64,000 nucleotides of DNA from an uncultured Roseibium sp. Its GTDB lineage: Bacteria; Pseudomonadota; Alphaproteobacteria; Rhizobiales; Stappiaceae. Location: assembly GCF_947496995.1 (NCBI RefSeq), contig NZ_CANMFD010000004.1:580371-644370 (forward strand), given 5' to 3'. Each line of letters starts with the position of its first letter. The stretch's first letter is position 1. The notes beneath the pieces are model-generated. The model was given only the letters and a program-made list of their open reading frames with translations. It searched no databases and was not told where the DNA came from. The translations under genes and the position numbers were made by a program. Positions 17,291 through 25,225 of this stretch are shown here, piece after piece.

Positions 17291-18076
17291 TCAAATCGCC
17301 GGATGCCTTCTTCTGCCGTCCCCGCGCGTGCGCATTGCCGCCCGTTCCAGCATGTATTTCTCCGCCTCGATCATGTGACCGCGCATGATCATGCGGCTGA
17401 GTTCCGCGTCACCCGCCTTGATCGCTCTCAGAAGGCGGACCTGGTAATGCAGGCCGGTTTCCCTGAGACCCGGGTTCGGCTCCTTGTAGATCGACCGGCA
17501 CACGGTCATGTCGCGCAGCAGGCTGAGCAGGAACGAACAGGTGAAGGCGAGGATGGGATTGCTGCAGTGCCGGGCAAGCTCCTCATGGAAATCGAGTTCC
17601 GCCAGCCGCTGCGCGTATTCCTCCTCGGCCGTTTTCGGCTCGTCCTCGTAAAGGCGGATACAGGACTGCAGCGACTGGAAGGCAGGCTCCGTCAGATTGC
17701 CCGCCACGCAGGCGGCCAGTTCCGGTTCCAGTTGCTTGCGCAGGGTATAGATGTCGGTGATCGACGGCTGATCGAACAGGAAGAGATTATCCAGCAGCCG
17801 GATCGCTTCCCCCGGCTCCACCGAAGCCACGAACACCCCGCCGCCCGGTCCACTTTTGGTCGAGATCAGACCTTGATACTCCAGCACCTTCAGCGCTTCG
17901 CGCAAGGTCCCCCGCGAAACCTTGACGGCCTCCGGCGACAGCCATTCCTGCGGCACCCGGTCTCCCGGCTGAAGGCCGGCTTCGACGATCTGCTCGCGGA
18001 TCTGCAGAGCGGTAAGATCCGTCCGCCGCATCCGTTTCCCGGTTTTGGGGTCGCTGGCGCCCTCTGGAATTCTCAT
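17291..18076 (-). CDS. GntR/FadR-family regulator (FCD domain) of the peptide importer
   Basis: A 261-residue regulator. The winged HTH lies at about 18-85 (RVPQEWLSPEAVKVSRGTLR, then GLISTKSGPGGGVFV as wing). The FCD domain follows at about 105-235, with metal-binding-type residues in LDFHEELARH and the late histidine in RGHMIEAEKYM. It is the last gene after a dipeptide-type ABC operon on the same strand, separated by a stem-loop. It probably controls that operon and the divergent carbamoylase through the 18-bp palindrome at 23762. Confidence 0.85.
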   Translation of the reverse strand: MRIPEGASDPKTGKRMRRTDLTALQIREQIVEAGLQPGDRVPQEWLSPEAVKVSRGTLREALKVLEYQGLISTKSGPGGGVFVASVEPGEAIRLLDNLFLFDQPSITDIYTLRKQLEPELAACVAGNLTEPAFQSLQSCIRLYEDEPKTAEEEYAQRLAELDFHEELARHCSNPILAFTCSFLLSLLRDMTVCRSIYKEPNPGLRETGLHYQVRLLRAIKAGDAELSRMIMRGHMIEAEKYMLERAAMRTRGDGRRRHPAI

Positions 18077-18166
18077 GGCCGGATAAACTGCTAATCCTTT
18101 TAAAGGTCATGCGGCGTCCAGTCGGAATTGATTGTGCGCCTGAATGTCGATCGATCTTAAAGTCTC

Positions 18167-18202
18167 GGAGCCCCCTGTCTTCAGGTGAAAACAGGGTGCT
18201 CC
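18167..18202 (-). terminator. Stem-loop after the last ABC gene
   Basis: GGAGC-x-CCCTGT pairs with ACAGGG-x-GCTCC around a 12-base loop (12 positions, one mismatch), starting 7 bases after the stop of the ATPase gene on the minus strand. There is no T-run, so it may only attenuate transcription into the regulator gene. Confidence 0.5.
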
Positions 18203-18208
18203 AAATGC

Positions 18209-19219
18209 CTATGCCCGTGGCAGCGGGTGATGGCAAGCCGCGAAATGGTTGCCCCCCTCCCCCTGCGCTTCATCCGGCGCCGGTCTCACGGAATGACAGA
18301 GATCGGTTTTGCGCACACATCTTGCCGCGAAGGCGCAGCCGGGAGGTGGATTGTAGGGGTCGGGCAGTTCCGCCGCAGCGTCCTCGGACACGAGATCGTG
18401 CCGGCCGGGAGCCGGCGCGGAACGCATCAGCAGGTCCGTATAGGGATGCAGGGGATGCCTGAAGATCTCCTTCGCCGGACCGAGTTCGGCCATGCGCCCG
18501 AAATACATCACGGCCACCCGGTCGCTCACGCTTTCGACCACCGACAGGTCGTGGCTGATGAAGATATAGGTCAGCCCGTATTGTTCCTTCAGGGCATCCA
18601 GCAGGTTCAGCACCTGCGCCTGCACGGAAACATCCAGGGCCGAGACCGGTTCGTCCAGCACGATCAGTTCGGGTCCCGCCGCAAGCGCGCGGGCAATGCC
18701 GATGCGCTGCGCCTGGCCGCCGGAAAACTCGTGCGGATAGCGCTCCAGGAATTCCGGCGCCAGATTGACCGCCTCCAGCAGCTCCTGAAGACGCTTTTCC
18801 CGTCCTCGCGCATCGAGATCGCTCAGGTGCTTCAGCGGCGCTTCCAGGATGGTGCGGATCGTCTTGCGCGGATTGAGCGAGGCGACCGGGTCCTGAAAGA
18901 CATACTGGACCTTGCGGGCAAGCGCGTTGCGGTTCCGTTTGGCAAGGCCGGCAAGATCCTCACCGTCGAAAGTGATCGTTCCGGCCGTCGGCAGATCCAG
19001 CCCGACCACCAGCCGCGCCAGTGTGGACTTGCCGCAACCGGATTCCCCGACGACGCCAAGGGTCTCCCCCCTGCGCACGTTCAGCGTCAGCCCCTGAACG
19101 GCATGGACCGCAGGCTTGTGCCCGCCGAACAGTTTGCGTCCACCGCCGAAAATCCGCTCGACATCTTCAATGCCCAGCAAGGTGTCGCCTTCGGACTGTC
19201 TTGCACTCACCACGCTCAT
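18209..19219 (-). CDS. Peptide/opine ABC importer ATPase (DppF-like)
   Basis: A 336-residue ATPase: Walker A GESGCGKST, signature FSGGQAQRIGIARAL, Walker B LIVLDEPVSALD, switch histidine in FISHDLSVV, and the C-terminal oligopeptide/dipeptide extension with Cys motif (PPGCAFAARC, then LCHS) that binds an Fe-S cluster in some homologues. The ATG at 19219 overlaps the end of the upstream fusion gene by four bases. It pairs with the ATPase half of that fusion protein. Confidence 0.9.
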   Translation of the reverse strand: MSVVSARQSEGDTLLGIEDVERIFGGGRKLFGGHKPAVHAVQGLTLNVRRGETLGVVGESGCGKSTLARLVVGLDLPTAGTITFDGEDLAGLAKRNRNALARKVQYVFQDPVASLNPRKTIRTILEAPLKHLSDLDARGREKRLQELLEAVNLAPEFLERYPHEFSGGQAQRIGIARALAAGPELIVLDEPVSALDVSVQAQVLNLLDALKEQYGLTYIFISHDLSVVESVSDRVAVMYFGRMAELGPAKEIFRHPLHPYTDLLMRSAPAPGRHDLVSEDAAAELPDPYNPPPGCAFAARCVRKTDLCHSVRPAPDEAQGEGGNHFAACHHPLPRA

Positions 19220-21150
19220 GCAGTTCCCTCCGTATTCAGAGGGTAGAGACAGCGCACGCCGCGTTCTTCGGACGACATGACCAGCGCGATATCGCCGGAC
19301 CGGCACTCGGGTCTGGCGCGCGGACAGCGGTCTGCGAAGGCGCAGCCATCGGGAAGGTTGTTGACCACGGGCGGGCGGCCCTCGATCGCATCCAGTCGCC
19401 GCTCCGGCTCGCCCAGCACGGGAACACATTCGATCAGCTTTGCCGTATAGGGATGTTGCGGACTGGCCAGCACCTCGTCCGTCCGGCCGGTCTCTACGAT
19501 CCGCCCGGCATACATCACCGCCACCCGGTCGCAAATCGCCGATACGACGCCGAAATCATGGGTGATGAACAGGATCGCCGCGTTCCGGTCCCGGCGCAGG
19601 CCGTTCATCAGCGTCAGGATCTGCGATTGCACGGTGACGTCCAGCGCCGTGGTCGGCTCGTCGGCGATCAGCACCTTGGCGTCATTGGCAAGCGCCATGG
19701 CGATACAGACACGCTGGCGCATGCCGCCTGACAGTTCGTGCGGATAAGCGGCCAGGCGTTCCTTCGGACTGGGAATACGCACCAGCGACAGCAGCTCGAT
19801 GGCTCTCTTTTTCACTTCGGCGGAAGACAATGGCTGATGCGTGCCGATCGCTTCCTTGAGCTGGTCCCCGACTGTGAACAGCGGATGCAGGGTGGAGAGC
19901 GGGTCCTGAAACACATAGGCGACCGCGCCGCCGCGTAGTTTGCGGATATGCCTGTCGCTGACCGCGAACAGATCCTCGCCGTCCAGATAGGCTGCCCCGC
20001 CCGCGATCCGTCCCGGCGGGGTTGGCACCAGCCCCATGATCGACATGGCGGTGACGGATTTGCCCGATCCCGACTCCCCGACAATCCCCAGGCACTCGCC
20101 CTCCGCAAGGTTGAGATCAACGCCGCCGACCGCCTTGTAGACCGAGCCGCCGATCTCGAATTCCGTCCTCATGTCCCTGACATCCAGCACGCCTTTCCCG
20201 GAAGGTGGCGGCACGGGCGCGTCCCCGCGTTCCACCGCCGTGCGGGCAACCGGACGGGTCAGGGAACCGGCGCGCAGGCGCGGATCGAGAACATCGCGCA
20301 CCCCGTCGCCAAAAAGATTGATGCTCATCACCAGCGCGAAGATCATCAGGCCGGGAATAACCGAGACATGCGGTGCGGTGAACAGGATCTTCCGTCCCTC
20401 CCCCAGCATCGAGCCGAGATCGGCCTGCGGCGGCTGAGCGCCCAGCCCCAGAAAGGACAGACCCGCCGTTTCCAGGATCATCCAGCCGACCGTGGTCGAC
20501 ATGGTGATCACGATGACCGGCAGAACGTTGGGCAGGATTTCGATGAACAGGATCTGCGCAGGCGACTTGCCCGACAGCCGGGCCGCATCGACGAACTCCC
20601 GGCGTGACAGGCCGAGCGTGATGCCGCGGATGTTGCGGGCAAAGAACGGAATGTTGACCAGGGCGATGGCGTAAAGCGCATTCAGCAACCCCGGCCCGAG
20701 CACGGCAACGATGGCCAGCGCCAGCAGGATGTAGGGAAAGGCCATCACCATGTCGATGCCGCGCATGATCACCGTATCCACCCGCCCGCCGGCATATCCG
20801 GCAACCAATCCCAGCAGCGACCCGAAGAACGCGGCGATGAAGGTCGCCGACAGGCCGACCGCCAGCGATACCCGCGTCCCCCAGATCAGCCGCGAGAGGA
20901 GATCCCTTCCAAGATGATCGGTGCCCATAAGATGACCGTCACTGAAGACCGGCAGCAGCCGGTTCGCTGGAGCCGTGACGTCCGGGTTGGCCAGCGGCAG
21001 CAAGGGGGCTGCGAGCGCGATGAGGCAGATCGCAACGAGCACGAACAGCCCGCCCGTCGCCAGGGAGTTGTTCAGGAGAAGGGCCAGTGTCCCTGGGCGG
21101 GCGGAGGTCCGCCTCGGTTTTACCTCTGTAGTGTGAGCCGTGTCCGTCAT
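19216..21150 (-). CDS. Fused permease-ATPase of peptide/opine ABC importer (DppC-DppD)
   Basis: A 644-residue natural fusion. Residues about 1-300 are a DppC-type permease (MGTDHLGRDLLSRLIWGTRV, then the EAA-like loop FVDAARLSGKSPAQILFIEI). A Pro-rich linker (PVPPPSGKG) leads to an ABC ATPase from about 325 (Walker A GESGSGKS, signature LSGGMRQRV, Walker [13 protein letters not shown]) with a DppD C-terminal Cys region (DGCAFADRC, RARPEC). No frameshift or stop separates the halves, so one polypeptide is expected. It is coupled to its neighbours by overlaps at both ends. Confidence 0.9.
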   Translation of the reverse strand: MTDTAHTTEVKPRRTSARPGTLALLLNNSLATGGLFVLVAICLIALAAPLLPLANPDVTAPANRLLPVFSDGHLMGTDHLGRDLLSRLIWGTRVSLAVGLSATFIAAFFGSLLGLVAGYAGGRVDTVIMRGIDMVMAFPYILLALAIVAVLGPGLLNALYAIALVNIPFFARNIRGITLGLSRREFVDAARLSGKSPAQILFIEILPNVLPVIVITMSTTVGWMILETAGLSFLGLGAQPPQADLGSMLGEGRKILFTAPHVSVIPGLMIFALVMSINLFGDGVRDVLDPRLRAGSLTRPVARTAVERGDAPVPPPSGKGVLDVRDMRTEFEIGGSVYKAVGGVDLNLAEGECLGIVGESGSGKSVTAMSIMGLVPTPPGRIAGGAAYLDGEDLFAVSDRHIRKLRGGAVAYVFQDPLSTLHPLFTVGDQLKEAIGTHQPLSSAEVKKRAIELLSLVRIPSPKERLAAYPHELSGGMRQRVCIAMALANDAKVLIADEPTTALDVTVQSQILTLMNGLRRDRNAAILFITHDFGVVSAICDRVAVMYAGRIVETGRTDEVLASPQHPYTAKLIECVPVLGEPERRLDAIEGRPPVVNNLPDGCAFADRCPRARPECRSGDIALVMSSEERGVRCLYPLNTEGTA

Positions 21151-22094
21151 CAGCGCAGCCTCGGATCGAGAAGGGTCTGCACCACATCGGCAAACAGATT
21201 GAAGAGCACATAGGCGGCGGCGACAACCAGCACCCCGCCCTGCACCAGAAGCAGGTCGCGGGTGGAAATGGCGGTCACCAGCATGGAGCCGATCCCCGGC
21301 CACTGGAAAACCGTCTCGATATAGACCGCCCCGCCGATCACGAAACCGGCCTGAATGCCGATCACCGGCACCACGCCGACCAGCGCCGACTTGAACGCGT
21401 GCTTGTAGATCACCTTACGCTCGGAAAGCCCCTTGGCGCGCGCGGTGCGGATATAGTCCTGGCGCAGCACTTCCAGCATGGCGGTGCGGGTCAGCCGCGC
21501 GATCACGCCGGTCGCGACCACCGAAAGCGTCAGCGCGGGCAGCGTCAGGTGATGAATGAGATCGGGCAGGTCGCCGCCGCCATAAATTGCATACATGCCG
21601 GAGGCGGGAAACAGGCGCAGGTTGACCGCGAAGATCAGGATCAGGATCAAGCCGAGCCAGAAGGACGGTGTCGAGATGCCGATCAGCACCAGCAGCGTGA
21701 TGGCCTTGTCCGCCCAGCCGTATTGGCGCACGGCCGACACGATCCCGGCCAGCAGACCGAAGATCGAACACAGGACAAGCGAGGTCCCGGCAAGGATCAG
21801 CGTCGCGGAAAAACGTTCAAGAACCTCGTCCAGCACAGGCCGGTTGAGCGTATAGGAACGGCCTAGATCGCCCTGGAAGAGATTGCCGATCCAGATGACG
21901 TATTGCTCGAACAGCGTCTTGTCGAGACCGAGATCCCGGTTGAGCTTGGCGACATTCTCGGGCGTCGCGTAGGAGCCGAGAATGGCGGTTGCCGGATCAC
22001 CCGGGATCATCGCCATGATCAGGAAGACGATGATGGTCAGGCCGAACAGCACCGGTATGGCAGCCAGCAAACGCCTGACGATATAAGCGGCCAA
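21150..22094 (-). CDS. Peptide/opine ABC importer permease (DppB-like)
   Basis: A 314-residue inner-membrane permease: N-terminal span YIVRRLLAAIPVLFG, IPGDPATAILGS, the periplasmic loop with YVIWIGNLFQGDLGRSY, the EAA loop YIRTARAKGLSERKVI, and FPADVVQTLLDPRLR-like C-terminus (LFADVVQTLLDPRL). I chose the TTG at 22094 because GGGAGAG lies 4 bases before it and residues then match the usual DppB N-terminus; there is no ATG nearby. The stop overlaps the next start (TGATG). Confidence 0.87.
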   Translation of the reverse strand: MAAYIVRRLLAAIPVLFGLTIIVFLIMAMIPGDPATAILGSYATPENVAKLNRDLGLDKTLFEQYVIWIGNLFQGDLGRSYTLNRPVLDEVLERFSATLILAGTSLVLCSIFGLLAGIVSAVRQYGWADKAITLLVLIGISTPSFWLGLILILIFAVNLRLFPASGMYAIYGGGDLPDLIHHLTLPALTLSVVATGVIARLTRTAMLEVLRQDYIRTARAKGLSERKVIYKHAFKSALVGVVPVIGIQAGFVIGGAVYIETVFQWPGIGSMLVTAISTRDLLLVQGGVLVVAAAYVLFNLFADVVQTLLDPRLR

Positions 22095-22131
22095 CGTTCT
22101 CTCCCTCTTGCCCGGATCCGGAAACGGCTGC

Positions 22132-22157
22132 CCCGGCAAACCTGACGGTTCGCCGGG
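22132..22157 (-). other. Stem-loop after the peptide-binding-protein gene
   Basis: On the minus-strand transcript CCCGGCGAACC pairs with GGTTTGCCGGG around GTCA: 11 base pairs with one G-U. It lies 15 bases after the binding-protein stop and before the DppB start, and lacks a T-run. It probably protects the binding-protein mRNA and lowers read-through to the membrane genes. Confidence 0.65.
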
Positions 22158-22171
22158 ACCGCGTTTTCAGC

Positions 22172-23731
22172 CTACTGGGGCTTCTTGACGTCCTGTAGCA
22201 TCAGGAAGAAGGACGGCTGCAGTTTGAACCCTTCGACAGAGGCCTTGGTGATGGCATTCTGTTTCCAGTTGGCAACGAACACCCAGGGGGCGTCCTCCTG
22301 CACGATCTCCTGCATTTCCTTGTAAAGCGCGGCGCGCTCGCCCTGGTCGGTGACCTGACGGGCCTTTTCAAGCAGCTCGTCCACCTTGGCATTGGAGTAA
22401 TAGCCGGAGTTGAAGCCACCCTTGTCGGGCATCGCTTCCGTGCGCAGCGCCAGGAACGGCAGCGTGTCCGGATCGTTGGTCATCCAGGCCATTTCCGCCA
22501 TGGCTGCCTTGCCTTCCAGACCCGGGTTCACCTTGCCGAGGAAAGTGTTCCACTCGTAGGTCTCGATCTTGACGTTCATGCCGACGGCCTGAAGATCGGC
22601 CTGAATCGCTGTACCCATCGCAACCGGATCGAGCATGCCGGAGCCGCCTTCGGTCACGTAGAAGGTGATTTCCTCGCCGTTGTAACCGGCTTCCTTGAGC
22701 AGTTCCTTGGCCTTTTCCGGATCATAGGGATAAGGCTCCAGGCCTTCATTGTAGGCCCAGGCGAACGCCGGAGGTGTGGGGCCTGCTGCAACTTCCGCCG
22801 TGCCCTGCAGGATGTTTTCCACCAGCGCCTTCTTGTTGATGGCGTAATTGGCGGCCTGACGGGCGGCCTTGTTGTTGAAGGGCGCTTCCTTGGCATTGAG
22901 GATCAGGAACCAGACGTGAGGTCCGGCCTGCTCGAGCACCGTGAAGCTTTCGTCCGACTTGAACTGCTGCAGGCTGTCGGGCGGCACCTCGACCATGACA
23001 TCCAGACCGCCGGACAGCATTTCGGCAATCCGCGTGTTGGCATCGGTGATCGGCCGGAAGATCAGCGCTTCCAGATCCGGGGAGCCGTCCCAGTAGTCCT
23101 CGTTCCTGACGGCAACCATCTTGGCATTGGCATCCCATTCGCCGAACTTGTAGGCGCCCGTGCCGGACGGATTGCGGCCGAAATCCTTGCCGTGCTGCTT
23201 GACCGCTTCCGGCGAGACGATCAGGCCGGTCGGATAGGCAAGGTTGGACAGGAACGGTGCATAAGGCGCGCTAAGCTTGAAGGTCACCGTCGTCTCATCG
23301 TCCGCGACAACCTCCTCGACCGTGGAGAAGAAGAACGACAGCGGGAAGGGTCCCGTATCGTGATACGGATGATCTTCTTTCAACATGCGGTCGAAGTTGA
23401 ATTTCACGGCCTCGGCGTTGAACGGCGACCCGTCGTGGAAAGTCACGCCTTCGCGCAACTTGAATGTATAGGACTTGCCGTCGTCGGAGATCGTCCAGCT
23501 TTCGGCGAGCGACGGTTCAACCTCCAGCGTTCCGTCCTTGTAGCGGACCAGTCCGTCGTAAAGATTTACCAGGATGCGGAAATCGTTCACGGCGGTGACC
23601 GCCTGCGGATCGAGCGACTTCGGCTCCGCGATCTGGCCGATTACCAGCACATCAGGTGGTGTTTGCGCTTGCGCCTGGGGCGCGAAAGCGAGAAAGGCCG
23701 CAGCGACCGCCGCGGCTAGGACTTTTTTCAT
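22172..23731 (-). CDS. Peptide/opine ABC importer binding protein (SBP family 5)
   Basis: A 519-residue exported lipid-free binding protein. The signal peptide is MKKVLAAAVAAAFLAFAPQA with cleavage after AQA. The mature protein has family-5 landmarks: GQIAEPKSLDPQAVTAVNDF, YTFKLREGVTFHDGSPFNAE (the classic signature) and a C-terminal ANWKQNAITKASVEGF. ATG 23731 is preferred to 23737 because the GAGGGG box is then correctly spaced. It is the promoter-proximal gene of the importer operon. The ligand may be a peptide or, given the divergent carbamoylase, an N-carbamoyl amino acid or ureide. Confidence 0.9.
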   Translation of the reverse strand: MKKVLAAAVAAAFLAFAPQAQAQTPPDVLVIGQIAEPKSLDPQAVTAVNDFRILVNLYDGLVRYKDGTLEVEPSLAESWTISDDGKSYTFKLREGVTFHDGSPFNAEAVKFNFDRMLKEDHPYHDTGPFPLSFFFSTVEEVVADDETTVTFKLSAPYAPFLSNLAYPTGLIVSPEAVKQHGKDFGRNPSGTGAYKFGEWDANAKMVAVRNEDYWDGSPDLEALIFRPITDANTRIAEMLSGGLDVMVEVPPDSLQQFKSDESFTVLEQAGPHVWFLILNAKEAPFNNKAARQAANYAINKKALVENILQGTAEVAAGPTPPAFAWAYNEGLEPYPYDPEKAKELLKEAGYNGEEITFYVTEGGSGMLDPVAMGTAIQADLQAVGMNVKIETYEWNTFLGKVNPGLEGKAAMAEMAWMTNDPDTLPFLALRTEAMPDKGGFNSGYYSNAKVDELLEKARQVTDQGERAALYKEMQEIVQEDAPWVFVANWKQNAITKASVEGFKLQPSFFLMLQDVKKPQ

Positions 23732-23761
23732 GACCATTCCCCTCGTTGTATTCTGAAAACT

Positions 23762-23779
23762 AATTAATCATGATTAATT
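23762..23779. promoter_or_regulatory. Perfect 18-bp palindromic operator
   Basis: AATTAATCATGATTAATT is self-complementary over 18 bases, in the AT-rich 147-bp space between the divergent binding-protein and carbamoylase genes and about 30 bases before the former. It is the obvious binding site for a dimeric regulator; the GntR/FCD protein at the end of the operon is the likely partner. Confidence 0.6.
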
Positions 23780-23878
23780 GCGAAGCTGCAATAATTATTT
23801 AATACTAATTTTCACCTGAGGGTTGCGGCCCCGGTGCCAGAAGAATGCTTAAGCGCTGAATTAAAGGGAGGAATCCGG

Positions 23879-25132
23879 ATGCCGCTGCCTCAAGCCCGCA
23901 TCGATCTGGAGCGACTGAAATCGCTCCTGGAAGGGGTCAACCGCTTCGGTTTCGATCCTCGAACAGGAGGCTACAACCGTCCCGGCTTCTCACCGGAAGA
24001 CATCGATTGCCGGTCCTGGTTCGCTGCCAGGATGCGCGACGAAGGCCTGTCTGTCTGGACCGACGGTGCGCTCAACGTGTTCGGCCGCTTCGGTCCCGGA
24101 GACGGTCCCTGCGTCATGGCCGGATCGCACCTGGACACGGTTGTCAACGGCGGGGCTTATGACGGCTCTCTAGGGGCCTGCGTGGCGCTGGAATGTGTGC
24201 TCGCCATGAAGGACGCCGGGATCGAGCCAGCCACCGCTGTCGAAATCGCCGCCACGTCCGAAGAAGAGGGCCGCTTCGGCGGCATGCTCGGCTCCCAGGC
24301 GATCACCGGACAGGTCACACGGGAGTGGATTGACGGGGCCGTGGACGCCGAAGGCAATCGCCTGAGCGAAGTCCTGCAAACCCACGGTCTGGATGCCGAC
24401 AGCGTTCTGTCCGCCGCCCGGCGGCCTGGCTCGATTGCAACCTTTCTGGAGCTTCATATCGAGCAGGGCCCTGTCCTGGAACAGGAAGCGGTGCCGATCG
24501 GCATCGCCGACCGGGTTTCCGGCGTCTGCTATCTGGAACTGGACTTCAAGGGCACGGCGAACCATTCCGGCACCACGCCCATGAACCTGCGCGCCGACGC
24601 CTTTGCCGGCCTTGCTGACGTGGCCCATTCCATCCCGGACCTGATCGAGGCCCACGGCACGGATCAGAGCCGTATCACCATTGGCCATGTCGCCCTCACC
24701 CCCAACCACCCCCACACCATCCCCGGCCGGGCCGTGTTTTCGGTGATCATTCGCGACACCTCCGAAGAGGTGATGCGTAGCCTGTGCAAAAATATGAAAA
24801 TTCATGCTCAAGAGTGGGTAAAAAAGCACAGCCTTGAAATGACCTCCACCGAACGGAGCTGGCTTCCCCCTGCCCTGCTCGACCCGGATGTCGCCGATCT
24901 CCTCCAGGTGCTTGCCACGCGGCATGGATTGCCCGCCAGGCGGATGCCCTCTGGCGCAGGCCACGACGCCCAGACCATGCAGGCCTTCTGCCCCTCCGGC
25001 CTGATCTTCGTCCCCAGCCGCGGCGGCATAAGCCACGCGCCGGAAGAACACAGCGACTGGCAGGACATCGAGAAAGGCGCCAACCTGATGCTCCAGGCCC
25101 TGATCGAACTGTGCCGGGCAAAACCGGAGTGA
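23879..25132 (+). CDS. Zn-dependent M20-family carbamoylase/amidohydrolase
   Basis: A 417-residue enzyme of the AmaB/HyuC/allantoate amidohydrolase group. Metal and catalytic landmarks: H84 in GSHLDTV, D95 in GAYDGSLG, E129-E130 in TSEEEGRFGG, HIEQGPVLE, and the late metal histidine in SHAPEEH. The GAGHDAQ motif (SGAGHDAQTM) is typical for N-carbamoyl-L-amino-acid hydrolases and ureidoglycolate/allantoate enzymes. The ATG at 23879 follows GGGAGGAA. It is divergent from the SBP-5 importer, so the imported compound is probably its substrate, releasing ammonia and CO2 or an amino acid. Confidence 0.88.
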   Translation: MPLPQARIDLERLKSLLEGVNRFGFDPRTGGYNRPGFSPEDIDCRSWFAARMRDEGLSVWTDGALNVFGRFGPGDGPCVMAGSHLDTVVNGGAYDGSLGACVALECVLAMKDAGIEPATAVEIAATSEEEGRFGGMLGSQAITGQVTREWIDGAVDAEGNRLSEVLQTHGLDADSVLSAARRPGSIATFLELHIEQGPVLEQEAVPIGIADRVSGVCYLELDFKGTANHSGTTPMNLRADAFAGLADVAHSIPDLIEAHGTDQSRITIGHVALTPNHPHTIPGRAVFSVIIRDTSEEVMRSLCKNMKIHAQEWVKKHSLEMTSTERSWLPPALLDPDVADLLQVLATRHGLPARRMPSGAGHDAQTMQAFCPSGLIFVPSRGGISHAPEEHSDWQDIEKGANLMLQALIELCRAKPE

Positions 25133-25225
25133 AAGGCCCGGGAGCATCATCGCAAAGCCACCAGGATAGAGCGTTTCCGCCCCATCCTCGTGCCTTGCGT
25201 GACATTCCCTGACTGCCGCTTGCGC

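Noticed and set aside
19216..21150. Frameshift or assembly error joining permease and ATPase genes
   Set aside because: Both halves are in one uninterrupted frame with a plausible linker, and such fusions are known in the family.
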